From: Symsagittifera roscoffensis
Lineage: Eukaryota; Xenacoelomorpha; Acoela; Convolutidae
Assembly: GCF_963678635.1 (NCBI RefSeq)
Contig: NW_026970934.1
Coordinates: 1-64,000, forward strand
DNA length: 64,000 nucleotides
Direction: 5' to 3'
The notes beneath the pieces were generated by a model. The model did not search any database. It was not told where the DNA came from and was given only the letters and a program-made list of their open reading frames with translations. The translations under genes were made by a program, and so were the position numbers. Positions 11,951 through 23,150 of the stretch are shown piece by piece. Numbering within the stretch: the first letter of the stretch is position 1; every line of letters begins with the position of its first letter.

Positions 11951-12621
11951 TTTTTTTTAGGTAAGCTCAGAAAAAATTAAAATGCAAAACGTTTTTTAAA
12001 GCTTCAAGTCAGTTAAATTTGTTTTTTCTTAATTTTTTGTGTGGGTATTAGCCGCTACCATGACATTTTTTTATTTAGAAAATTGATTTTACAAGTTCTA
12101 TTAAGCTGAAATCACAGCAGTCAAAATGAAACTAAAAGTATAATAACACAAAGGCATGATTTTAATTAGCCTTAAATGTGTGTCAGACATCATGCCGATG
12201 GTATCTCAAGCCGAATTATAAAATTAGGAACTTCAAGCCGAACTTCTTCTCAAAAAGTCATAAAAAATGAATTTTTTGAAACTACTGAAAAGTTTATTAA
12301 ATTCATGAGCTTTCTATACATGTTATTAGCATTTCCATAAGCTTTAAGCTTCTAACTGAAGTGTCGAAGTATTAACAACTAAAACATTTTTGAAGTTTCA
12401 TTTCAAGTGAACACTAATGGATCAGCCGCAAGTCAGTTTTTTGTAATAAAAAGTAGATTTTTCAGGAAATAACTTTAAGTATGGCCTAAAATTATATAAA
12501 ATGATCAATTTTCTTAGAGGAAACTGATTGAAAAGACAATTGTTTTGGGTAACTAACAGTCTTCATATGCATTACCTTAAATACATTTACAAATACCTTG
12601 TGAAAAGAGTTTTGTTAGTGC
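11951..12621. other. Gene-free interval
   Basis: No ORF, RNA gene or repeat structure stands out. AT-rich spacer between two DNA elements. Confidence 0.3.
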
Positions 12622-13557
12622 CCCGGGATGACCGAAACTTCTTATCATACAGTTTCCATATATGAGAAACTTCTCGTCATACAATTCCATTTAATTCCAT
12701 ACGTACAGAAAATTGTATGGAATCTCTATGATAGAAATTTTTCCATACATGAAAATTGTATGATAGGTGTTTTTCCATAAGCCAAGAATTTTGATTTTTT
12801 TTTTCTAAATTTAGTTTCTGAAAAATTTTCGGTTGTGTTTGCAACCGAACACAAGTGACAAAGACCTTGGTTACTCAAAGCACCAAAGGTTGGACGGTCT
12901 TTGTATTTCCAATGCATAGAAAACCACCTGAGTTCGGCTGTCTTTCACAATTGATATAAAAAAAGTAACAAACTTTTAATTTTCGGCAAAATTTTTTAAT
13001 GGTGATTATTTTAAGTTTTTGAATTTTCAAGTTATCAGACCTTGATCAAGGCATAAATAAACACCCCATGCAAAGGAAATAGGAGTTTTCAGCGTTTTTG
13101 AAAAAAAAAAATTAAGTCAAAAGAAAATAAAAGCCAATACTAACGTATTCAGGACTACGTTATGCACACAAAAAAAATAAATTTTGCATGCGAAATTTTT
13201 TTTTCGAAAAATAATTGTTTGCGTACGAAAATTCGATTTGCGGTTGAAAAAAAAACAAAAAATTTTTGGGACAAATTTTCAAAATTACTTGAAAAATTTT
13301 TATGTCGCCATCAAAAAAATGCCAGTCATACAGTTTCCATAAATGGGAATTGTATGATAAGCATTTTTTCAAAAAACAAAAACCTCGGTTTTTTACCAGA
13401 CTGTTTTTTTAGAATCAAACAGCCACAGAAATAAGTTTATATCTTTTGTCAACCATTTTTAGAAATTGTATGAAAATTGTATGACAAGCATTTTTCCACA
13501 CACTTGATGTATGGAATTGTATGATAAGCATTTTCGGTGTATGGAGGTCAACCCGGG
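12622..13557. mobile_element. 936-bp non-autonomous element with CCCGGG ends, copy 1
   Basis: Starts CCCGGGATGACC and ends GGTCAACCCGGG; a close relative lies at 17356-18295. It is flanked by GC on both sides (12620-12621 and 13558-13559), read as a 2-bp target duplication. Inside, ATTGTATGATAAGCA and its complement recur several times near both ends. No transposase is encoded. The two-base duplication fits the ISL2EU-type pattern as I recall it, but without a transposase that is only a suggestion. Confidence 0.75.
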
Positions 13558-13717
13558 GCGCTTGCAAACTTTTTACAGTATTTATTTTCAAAAGCGTTAC
13601 GAGGATAGGTGGGAAAATAAACACGTTTGGTCAATATGGGTAGGTGGTTTTTACAAATGATCCAATAAAGCAGTTTTGTCTGATAGAGCTTATCTGTACC
13701 TCATTTAGGCCATTGTC

Positions 13718-13842
13718 CTACCAATCAATTGTACAGGTGTAGGATTGATTTATGTTTTCTAATGATTTTAACACTTCTGCTGGCTTAGATGACCTAGCAC
13801 GAGTAGTTTCCAGATTTTTGAGCAATACACCTTTCGGTTCGC
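13718..13842 (-). CDS. Candidate terminal exon of an unidentified host gene
   Basis: On the minus strand a TTTTTACAG acceptor at about 13843-13851 is followed by a short open frame of about 41 codons that includes GVLLKNLETTRARSSKPAEV and ends with TAG at 13718-13720. Composition is protein-like rather than low complexity. No other exon of the gene can be placed, perhaps because the Polinton at 14226 lies immediately upstream on this strand. Could be chance. Confidence 0.3.
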
Positions 13843-13883
13843 CTGTAAAAATAAAAACAAATTACAAAGAAAAAAATTAGTAG

Positions 13884-14144
13884 ACTGATCCACCAGGTCC
13901 AAAAGAACGGCTTGAATATAAAAAACCACGAGCATATAAATTCCTCACTTTCTTCGAAACTTGGAACAACAATTTATTATCACAATTGGATCAAAAATTT
14001 TATTGTTTGCATCCCGAAAAACGAAGCATAGCTCTGCTCGATTTCAAAAATGTTCGCTTTCAAAGTGCGAAATTTCTCATTAAAACCCTTTCATATACAA
14101 TTATTAATTTCATGTCAACCTGCGCAATAGATTCTTTTTGTTAA
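13884..14144 (+). CDS. Candidate exon or small ORF of unknown function
   Basis: An 86-codon plus-strand frame without an initiating Met, preceded by an AG acceptor-like site at 13882-13883 and ended by TAA. Its product (for example KFLTFFETWNNNLLSQLDQK) has varied composition with W, C and H, unlike most chance frames here. It ends 75 bp before the Polinton target duplication, so it may be host sequence cut off by the insertion. I do not recognise it. Confidence 0.25.
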   Translation, partial: TDPPGPKERLEYKKPRAYKFLTFFETWNNNLLSQLDQKFYCLHPEKRSIALLDFKNVRFQSAKFLIKTLSYTIINFMSTCAIDSFC

Positions 14145-14219
14145 TCCTTTTTGAGAGAAAAATGGTAACAATCGCAAAAACTCTATAATGAAAAAAAAGT
14201 TTCGAAAAACACATTGGCT

Positions 14220-14225
14220 AGTTTC
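14220..14225. repeat. Target-site duplication, left (AGTTTC)
   Basis: AGTTTC precedes the first base of the left Polinton end and is repeated exactly at 30641-30646, right after the last base. Six bp is the duplication length known for Polintons. Confidence 0.85.
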
Positions 14226-14441
14226 AGTAGTACTGTATCGTGTCCCGGATCCTAAGGGGAGGGGTCCTTCCTAAGGGGGGGGGTCTTCACGTAAAGCAAA
14301 ATCCCAGGAAAGGTAATTTTTTTGGAGGACCCCTATCCTAGGATTTTGTAAATGAACGTAAGTTCGCACCCCTAAAGAAAAAGACCCCCTCCTTAGGATC
14401 TTGTTAAGCTGAGCTTAACAACCGGAACCCGATACAATAAT
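14226..14441. repeat. Fold-back hairpin in the Polinton 1 tip
   Basis: TACTGTATCGTGTCCCG at the tip pairs with CCGGAACCCGATACAATA near 14421-14438. CCTAAGGGGAGGGGTC pairs with the GACCCCCTCCTTAGG stretch, and the ACGTAAAG...AAAATCCCAGG part pairs with CCTAGGATTTTG...ACGT. The centre is near 14320. One arm holds an extra 21-bp insert that is itself a palindrome (TTGTTAAGCTGAGCTTAACAA minus one base). The right tip (30430-30640) has the same structure. Confidence 0.75.
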
Positions 14442-14607
14442 TCTTTCTAATTCCTTTTAAAGCGGTCCCTTTTAGAGCGATAATTAAAGTTAATCGTCCT
14501 AACTCCTGAACTTTTCTTTTTCGTCTTAGTTTCATGTGGATATCATTTCTTTTACTGGCTTTCTTTCTTTTCGTCAAAGATTTATCATGCTATTAAAGTT
14601 TGTTATT
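14226..14607. repeat. Left terminal inverted repeat of Polinton 1
   Basis: 382 bp matching the reverse complement of 30259-30640 with scattered differences. It opens with AGTAGTACTGTATCG. The first ~215 bp form an imperfect fold-back of their own. Confidence 0.9.
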
Positions 14608-16668
14608 AAAGTTTTTTTGTATGATTTCAACCAACTTATTATTATTTGAGACACCATAATATCGGCAAATACACAGAGGTGAAGATTCGCTTTGCAACAT
14701 TTCCGGTACAGTTTAAAAAATTGCATTAAAAGATATTGAAAGTCACGTTTGTAGAAAATACAGCAGAAAAAATAAATCGATAAAATTTTATCTACAAAAA
14801 TTTCATATCTTTGGTTCAGATGACGTTCATGAACAGCCGTAGCAAGCAATGACAATCAAAAAACTGTCGTCAAGTAATGCTAAAAATAACTCGGGTCGAC
14901 CCTCATTAAGCCGAAAACGAAACTAGAGTTCAGTAATTTCAGGTTACATATATTAAATCAAAATTTTAAGAACCATCACATATCCCGCTGTTTTTATTGA
15001 ACGTTATTAAAAAAAACAGTCAAAAATCAAGTTTTTGAACTTTTTGAGGGGCGGAATTTTTTGTGGAGTGCCGGAAAAAATTGGTCGTAGCCAATTATGC
15101 GGGGAAGTTTCCACAACCCGTGCTTTTTATTGGACCCAAAATATCAGATTTGTGATGTGTGCCTTTTATTGAACGCAAAATATCAGATTTGGGATGGTAG
15201 TTTTCGAGAAAAAAAACCAACACAGGAGAAGAGGAGTTTGGCACCACTTGCGATAGAAAACATTAAAAGGCGAACTGAAAAATATTCAAAAAGAACATCA
15301 AAAACCAAATCTCATACAATTTCAACTGTTTTTATCAAACAGGAACTGCTAGATTTAGAAAATTAAAAAAAAACGAAGCGTTGGAAAAAAACTGACTGAA
15401 AAAATGATTTGCATTTGAAAAAAAAAAACTGATAGTGAGCCGACAGAAATGAGGCGAAAACCAGAAATCCAAAAAATCAACATTTTTCAATGCATATATT
15501 TGAAAAACTAATTACTACCTCAAATGAATTAGGAAGTAGTTTTACTTGAATTTTCAAGAAATTGAGCATGTCTGCTTAATTCGTGTAAAAGTTGAAATGA
15601 CTGAAGGATATAATTTTACCCTTATCATAAAGCAACACTTACCATTTCTTTCTTCTCCAAAGATGACATAGACAACAATACTTTCCTCATTTCATGTTCC
15701 TCGCCAATCACACTCTGCTGCTCAATCGGCGGAGTCTCTTTGTGGAGTACGTTTCTCGCGTAATGCGTCTGGTTTCTTTCTACTTGACACGGTTCAATTG
15801 TCAAATTTTTCTCCGTGAACTTTTTGAGCTGTCTAAATCAATCTCATTACTTTTGAAATTATCTGCATTTTGTTCCATTTTGTCGCAATTAGTTACTGCT
15901 GTATCAGCATCATTTACCATTTTAGTCTTTTAGTTCTTTTTTGTTTTTTCAGACATACTTTCTTCTGCTAAGAGAAAAGACGAAAAAATTGTTGAGTCAC
16001 AAAGAGCTTGATCTTCGTTTTCAACGGTTGCAATTTCTACGTTATTTGTCCGTATTTCACTTTCAGCTTGATTCATGCCTTCTGCTGCCATAAACGACGA
16101 GTCAAAAGTACTCGAAAAGACTTCGTTCGGGGTATCTTTTGTCTCATGCTCAACTTTGCTTCTTTTCTGGTGTATTTTTTCAGTACATCCTGAAACGTCA
16201 GTGGCTCGTTACCTCCTAGTAGCCCTCTTCGGGGTGGTCGCTGACTGCATGATGTTCCCTTTAAATGGAGAAGCACCAGGATTACTACTGAGTTGTTTCT
16301 TCAACTTCGCCAACACACTCTCCCTGGGAGAAGCCTGCGATTCGACTTCAGCTGCGCTTGTAGTGGGTTGTGGCGTCCTCTTTTCATTTTTCTTTTTCTT
16401 CGTTTTAGGTGTTGCCTGTGTTTGCAGAAAAGATATAACACTCGCCTGTGGTTTCTCAATTTCAGGTTCTCTCGAGGCAGTATACGTAGGAGATTCCAAC
16501 TAAGTAGCTAAAACACCAGTTTTTTCCTAATTTCAAATAATATAATCCATTATTTACCTCAATTAACGAGATAACCTGTATTTCTCTATTTTATAACCTG
16601 TTTAGCATAATTATTGGCATCGTTTCACCCTGAGTGTTGACTGAAAAATCTGGGCTCATGTGAACAAT

Positions 16669-16696
16669 CCCCCCGCCCCCACCCCCCCCCCCCCCC
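16669..16696. repeat. Poly-C/poly-G tract with G-quadruplex potential
   Basis: A C-rich run on the plus strand; the same tract appears as G-runs at 22131-22147 in the right arm and at 26974-26997 in the third copy. Each lies next to repeated GTTCACTTGGT words. Length varies among copies, as expected for a slippage-prone tract. Confidence 0.7.
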
Positions 16697-17355
16697 TTAA
16701 TAGACCAAGTGAACAACCTTCCCCTGAATTGAATAGCAAATTGGAAACTATGCTCAAATCTGATTGGCTAAAAAATATTACTTAACCAGTGAACAACCTC
16801 CCCTTAAATTGAATTGTTCACTTGGTACAAAATCTGCAGCATATTTCAACTTACAGACAGCAAGCTGATTGTTGGATGTCATGTCCTTCTCCACAAAGAA
16901 ACTCTCATTCAGCGCTAACTCATTCACACTTACCCCTATTGCGCTCTCGTTCAAATATTCCGGCTTTTCTTCGCTCATTAACTGCTGCGTCAAAGTTTCT
17001 AGGTCCTGCAAATCGGCTTTGAGACCTGATTTCTTTATACTTGGGGCAATATGAACTTCGTTCTTATTATTATTATTATTGTTAGAAACATCACTGGCAT
17101 TAAATCGCAATAAATCTTCGGTCATTGCTTAAGAATTTGTAGTCCTTCTAGAATTATCACTTTGAGCTGCAACATCTTGACCTCATTTTAGGTCAACTGT
17201 TGACGTCTCCCGATTGAATCTATTTTCTTCCGTTTCAGTTTGACATTGCATGTTCCTCGTCTTAGCAGACGCTTGGACAAACTTCTTCTGATTTTGCACA
17301 CTTGTCTGAGTTTGTACAGTATTAGCAGTCTTCGCGTTCTGATCAAAACTAACAT

Positions 17356-18295
17356 CCCGGGTTGACCAAAACTTCTTATCATACAATTTCCATATATGAG
17401 AAACTTCTTGTCATACAATTTCATACAATTCCATACGTACAGAAAATTGTATGAAAACTCTATGATAAGCATTTTTCCAAATATGAAAATTGTATGATAG
17501 ATGTTTTCCCATAAACAAAAAATTTTGATTTTTTCTTTCTAAATTTAGTTTCTGAAAATTTTTCGGTTGTACTTGCAACCGAACACAAGTGGCAAAGACC
17601 TTGGTTACCCAAAACACCAAGATTGGACGGTCTTGCATTTACAATGCATAGAAAACGACCTGAATTTGGCTGTCTTTCACAATTGATATAACAAAAATAA
17701 CAAACTTTTATTTTTTGGCAAAATTTTTTTAATGATGATTATATTAAATTTTTGAAATTTCAAATTATCAGACATTGATCAAGGCGTACATTAACACCCC
17801 ATTCAAAAGCAAGAGGAATTTTCAGCGTTTTTGAAAACAAAATTAAGTGAAAAGAAAAAATTAAGCCAATTTTATCCTATCCAGGACTACGTTTTGCACA
17901 CAAAAGATTAAATTTTGCATGCAAAAATTTTTTTTTCGAAAAATGTTTGTTTGCGTACGAAAATCGATTTGCGGTTAAAAAAAAACAAAAAAAAAATTTT
18001 GGGCTAAATTTTCAAAACTACTTGAAAAAATTTTTTTGTCGCCACCAAAAAAATGCCAGACATACAATTTCCATATATGGGAATTGTATGATAAGCATTT
18101 TTTTCAAAAAACGAAAACCTCAATTTTTTATCACCAGATTGTTTTATTTGAATCAAACAGCCACAGAAATGAGTTAATACCAGTTTTCAACCATTTTTAG
18201 AAATTGTATGAAAATTGTATGACAAGCATTGTCCCACACACTTGATGTATGGAATTGTATGATAAGCATTTTCGGTGTATGGAGGTCAACCCGGG
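17356..18295. mobile_element. 940-bp non-autonomous element with CCCGGG ends, copy 2
   Basis: Ends CCCGGGTTGACC and GGTCAACCCGGG are perfect 12-bp inverted repeats. It is flanked by AT on both sides (17354-17355, 18296-18297). The opposite palindrome arm has the uninterrupted site (AACATTGTTTTGG near 21543-21557 read on the plus strand), which contains a single AT. That confirms exact ends and a 2-bp target duplication. It is close to copy 1 at 12622-13557 over its whole length. Confidence 0.88.
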
Positions 18296-20557
18296 ATTGT
18301 TTTGGTTATTCTCCGCGCACTTACAAATGCATCGTTTCATGGCTTCTCGACTCACGTTGACCAATTCTGAAATGTCTTCTCTTAGTTGTTCCAGATATTC
18401 AATATCTTTGGCATGAGCCACTTTTGCAACAGTCGCAGGATTGAAACTCTGAGCGGTAACCAATTTTCTTTTGTCATGAGTGTTATGACTGTTATCAATA
18501 TTTTGAATATTATTATGATCATCATTATTATGATTAATATTATCATGATTGTGATTAATATTACATCTACTCGTATTTTGAGAAATTTCTTTAATAGGAT
18601 CATCGTTATTCGTGGACTTGAGAATAGATACAACAGAAACAGATGGCTCTACCTTGTTGAGGACACTGATTTCACAACATCCCTTAGGGCTTTCCAAATC
18701 TTTCGTTGGTGTTCTAATATCAAAGCTAGTAGTAACTTTCTCTTTCAACTGCATTTCCGTTTCCGGTAAATTACCGGAAGACTATTCGAATTTTTTCGCG
18801 GTTGTGCAGTGCGCCGTTTGGCGGTAATTAATTCGACATTATGTTCACTGGTCAAACCATCTTCTGATGAGTCGGAATTCAGAGACCGGGATCCAATTAC
18901 GGAAGATCTCTCATCTGAAGTATTCGTTGAATCGGCTGAACTATCGCGGGAAAAGCTTGCTGCGTACAGAGATTTAAATCGCTACGCTCGATTCTTGAGA
19001 ACTCCTCGTTCAACTGAATATGTTCTTTAATCGGTATTTGATGTCGAATTGTGGGTTTGAGACTCTCATTTTGGCGTTTCTCGTTCATATGTTTTTTAGG
19101 TTCTTCTCTAACGCATAAGTTTTTTTGCATAATTGACACGTGAATTTCGTTTCCTTCATGTATGAAAGCGAAGAGAAAATTTTCAACTCAGATATGGCAA
19201 TTTTGTCAATGTTCCGACCATTGAAAATGGGAAAGAATTTTGTGTTCGGTTGTTTTAGTTTTCTTTTTTCAACTTTTTGTGTTTTCCACACAAAAACAAG
19301 TACCACATTTAATCATCGGGCAGTGTTGAGCGATATATCGTATTAGAGCCCTTTTAGTCGTGATTCGAACGACATTGACAAACTTCCAAGTGTCGAGAAA
19401 AACTGGTTTGAATTTCAGATTTTTTGTCTATTTCCGAGCGCGTTAAGCAATCGAGTAACGTTTGTGTTATATGAAAATTAGCACTTTAGTCGAAAAAATT
19501 TAATTTCACTAAAAAAACCATATTGCTTTTCTATATTTTTATTTGTTTCTTTATACAGTGCTAATTTAAATTAACCGGACAAAACGAGTTAAACTTGAAA
19601 TTTAAAACGCGTTTTTTTCAATTTGGGTTGAGTTTAGGTGAAAACTCATGAAGACAAAACTTGCTTAATATTTTAGCGAAATTAATATGGTGTAATTTAT
19701 TTTGCAAAATTCGGGCCCGAATTTTTATCGCAAAAATGGGTCATTTTGGCTTCTTTTAGCTAATCAAAAATTACGCTGAAATTACCCAATCGATCACAAA
19801 TATAATTAAATCAAAGTGAGCCCCTTACGTAGCACAACAAACTTTAAGAAGGGTATATTCTCCAGATTATTGCATAAGTTAACTTATTTTTGTTTGAGAG
19901 ACAAAAAAGATCGTCAAGGTCGTCAACTTTTTTTAAAAAGTTATATAAAATTCAACTTTTTTTTAAAAACAATTTTTATACAATTTTACAATTCTTTTTG
20001 GAGAAATTACACTTCATAAAATTTGTCGGGCTATTTAAGGGGCTCATTTTGATCTAATTATGTCTGTGATCGACTGGATATTTCTGCGTAATTTTTGATT
20101 AACTAAGAAAAACCAAAATGACCCATTTTTGGGATAAAATTTTGGGACCGAATTTCGCAAAGTAAATTACACCATATTAATTCTGCTAAAATTTTAAGCA
20201 AGTTTTGTCTTCATGAGTTTTCACCTAAACTCAACCCAACTTGAGAAAAACGCGTTTTAAACTTGAAGTTTAACTCGTTTTTTCCGGTTAATTTAAATCA
20301 GCGCTGTATAAAAAAAAACAAATAAAAATATAGAAAAATATTATGGTTTTTTTAATGAAAATAAAATTTTTCGACTAAAGTAATAATTTTCATATAACAC
20401 AAACGTTACTCAATTGCTTTACGCGCTCGGAAATAGACGAAAAATCTGAAATTCAAACCGGTTTTTCTCGACACTTGGAAGTTTTTCAATGTCGTTCGAA
20501 TCACGACTAAAAGGACGTTAATACGATATATCGCTCAACAATGTCCGATGATTCATT

Positions 20558-23150
20558 ATGGTACTTGATTTTGTGTGGAAAACAAAAAAAGTTGAAAAAA
20601 GAAAACTAAAACACACCCGAATACAAAGTTCTTCCCCATTTTCAAGGGTCGGAACATTGAAAAAACTGCCATATCTGAGTTGAAAATATTCTGCTCGCTT
20701 TCAGACCTGAAGGAAACGAAATTCACATGTCAATTATGCAATAAAACCTTTGTGTTAGAGAGGAACCTAACAAAACTTATAAACGAGAAACACCAAAATG
20801 AGAGTCTCAAACCCACAATTCGACATCAAATACCGATTAAAGAACATATTCAGTTGAACGAGGAGTTCTCAAGAATCGAGCGTAGCGATTTAAATCTCTG
20901 TACGCAGCAAGCTTTTCCCGCATTACTTCAGCCGATTCAACGAATACTTCAGATGAGAGATCTTCCGTAATTGGATCCCGGTCTCTGAATTCCGACTCAT
21001 CAGAAGTTGGTTTGACCAGTGAACATAATGTCAAATTAATTACCGCCAAACGGCGCACTGCACAACCGCGAAGAAATTCAAAAAAGTCTACCGGTAATTT
21101 ACCGGAAACGGAAATGCAGTTGAAAGAGAAAGTTACTCCTAGCTTTGATGTTAGAACACCAAAGAAAGATTTGGAAAGCCCTAACGGCACTTGTAAAATC
21201 AGTGTCCTCGACAAGGTATAGCCATCTGTTTTTGTTGTATCTATTCTCAATTCTACAAATAACAAGGCTCCTATCAAAAAAATTTCTCAAAATACGAGCA
21301 GGTGTAATAATAATCATAATAATGATGATCATAATAATATTCAAACTAATGATACAGTCATAACACTCATGATAAAAGAAAATCTGTTACCGCTCAGAGT
21401 TTCAGTCCTGCGACTGTTGCAAAAGTGGCTCATGCCAAAGATATTGAATATCTGGAACAACTAAGAGAAGGCATTTCACAGTTGGTCAAAGAGAGTCGAG
21501 ATGCCATGAAACGATGCATTTGTAAGTGCGCGCAGAATAACCAAAACAATGTTAGTTTTGATCAGAACGCGAAGACTGCTAATACTGTACAAACTCAGAC
21601 AAGAGTGCAATATCAGAAGAAAATTGTCCAAGCGTCTGCTAAGACGAGGAACATGCAATGTCAAACTGAAACGGAAGAAAATAGATTCAATCAGGAGACG
21701 TCAACAGTTGACCTAAAATGAGGTCAAGATGTTGCAGCTCAAAGTGATAATTCTAGAAGGACTACAGATTCTGAAGCAATGACCAAAAAATTATTGCGAT
21801 TTAATGTCAGTGATGTTTCTAATCATAATAATAATCATAATAGCGAAGTTCATATTGCCCCGAGTATAGAAAAATCAGGTCTCAAAGCCGATTTGAGGAA
21901 TTAAAAACTTTGACGCAGCAGTTAATGAGCGACGAAAAGCCGGAATACTTGAACGAGAGCGCAATAGGGGGAAGTGTGAATGATATAGTGCTGAATGAGA
22001 AATTCTTTGTAGAGTCTTTGAAGGTCATGGCATCCAACAATCAGCCTGCTGTCTGTAAGTTGAAATATGCTGCAGATTTTGTACCAAGTGAACAATTCAC
22101 TTTAAGGGTGGCTTGTTCACTTGGTCTATTAAGGGGGGGGGGGGGGTTGTTCACATGAGCCCAGATTTTTCAGTCAACACTTAGGTGAAACGATGCCAAT
22201 AATTATGCTATACAGGTTATCTCGTTAACTGAGGTAAATATTGGATTATAATATTTGAAACTAGGAAAAAACTGGTGTTTTAGCTACTCAGTTGGAATCT
22301 CCCCTAAGTATACTGCCTCGAGAGAACCTGAAATTGAGAAACCACAGGCGAGTGTTATATCTTTTCTGCAAACACAGGCAACACCTAAAACGAAGAAAAA
22401 GAAAAATGAAAAGAGGACGCCACAACCCACTACAAGCGCAGCTGAAGTCGAATCGCAGGCTTCTCCCAGGGAGAGTGTGTTGGCGAAGTTGAAGAAACAA
22501 CTCAGTAGTAATCCTGGTGCTTCTCCATTTAAAGGGAACATCATGCAGTCAGCGACCACCCCGAAGAGGGCTACTAGGAGGTAACGAGCCACTGACGTTT
22601 CAGGATGTACTGAAAAAATACACCAGAAAAGAAGCAAAGTTGAGCATGAGACAAAAGATACCCCGAACGAAGTCTTTTCGAGTACTTTTGACTCGTCGTT
22701 TATGGCAGCAGAAGGCATGAATCAAGCTGAAAGTGAAATACGGACAAATAACGTAAAAATTGCAACCGTTGAAAACGAAGATCAAGCTCTTTGTGACTCA
22801 ACAATTTTTTCGTCTTTTCTCTTAGCAGAAGAAAGTATGTCTGAAAAAACAAAAAAGAACTAAAAGACTAAAATGGTAAATGATGCTGATACAGCAGTAA
22901 CTAATTGCGACAAAATGGAACAAAATGCAGATAATTTGAAAAGTAATGAGATTGATTTAGACAGCTCAAAAAGTTCACGGAGAAAAATTTGACAAGTGAA
23001 CCGTGTCAAGTAGAAAGAAACCAGACGCATTACGCGAGAAACGTACTCCACAAAGAGACTCCGCCGATTGAGCAGCAGAGTGTGATTGGCGAGGAACATG
23101 AAATGAGGAAAGTATTGTTGTCTATGTCATCTTTGGAGAAGAAAGAAATG
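20558..23150 (+). pseudogene. Accessory zinc-finger, Q/T/N-rich gene, right-arm copy (Polinton 1 cargo, fossil)
   Basis: Plus-strand copy of the cargo gene. It starts near the ATG at 20558 and has the finger segment (CQLCNKTFVLERN) at about 20730-20800. The SDE-rich segment and TQT/QTETE stretch (21425-21721) follow, then the K-rich region at 22300-22584. It ends at a consensus GTAAGT donor at 23151. Between about 22084 and 22150 it carries a shorter version of the GTTCACTTGG/G-run segment than the other copies. Broken at several places. Function unknown; no known Polinton core protein matches it in my reading. Confidence 0.6.

Larger units (their letters stand above)
15643..19306 (-). pseudogene. 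Accessory zinc-finger, Q/T/N-rich gene, left-arm copy (Polinton 1 cargo, fossil)
   Basis: Minus-strand copy of a gene present three times in this element. Order on the minus strand: a basic N-terminus; a C2H2-type finger (CQLCKKTYALEKN...); a SDE-rich stretch; an N/H/D-rich low-complexity run (about 18480-18570); a TQT- and QTETE-containing stretch; an N-repeat; a helical segment; a KKKK-rich T/S/A/P region; then a splice donor (GTAAGT on the minus strand at 15637-15642). It is interrupted by the CCCGGG element at 17356-18295 and has other breaks. The family is unknown to me; nuclear DNA binding is suggested only by the finger and basic tracts. Confidence 0.6.

Noticed and set aside
14574-14855. 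93-codon frame repeated in the right arm at 24870-25142
   Set aside because: Its repetition follows simply from the palindrome. The product is aromatic and lysine-rich with no motif, the third copy does not keep it, and it lies in the apparent intron.
16075-16503. 142-codon plus-strand frame with hydrophobic, cysteine-rich product, seen in all three copies
   Set aside because: It is the antisense shadow of the K-rich coding tail; the K/T/S/P-rich strand continues into the splice donor and is the better candidate.
13560-18300. CRISPR-like array from repeated ATTGTATGATAAGCA words
   Set aside because: Spacing is irregular, both orientations occur, and all words lie inside the CCCGGG elements; the genome is a eukaryote's.
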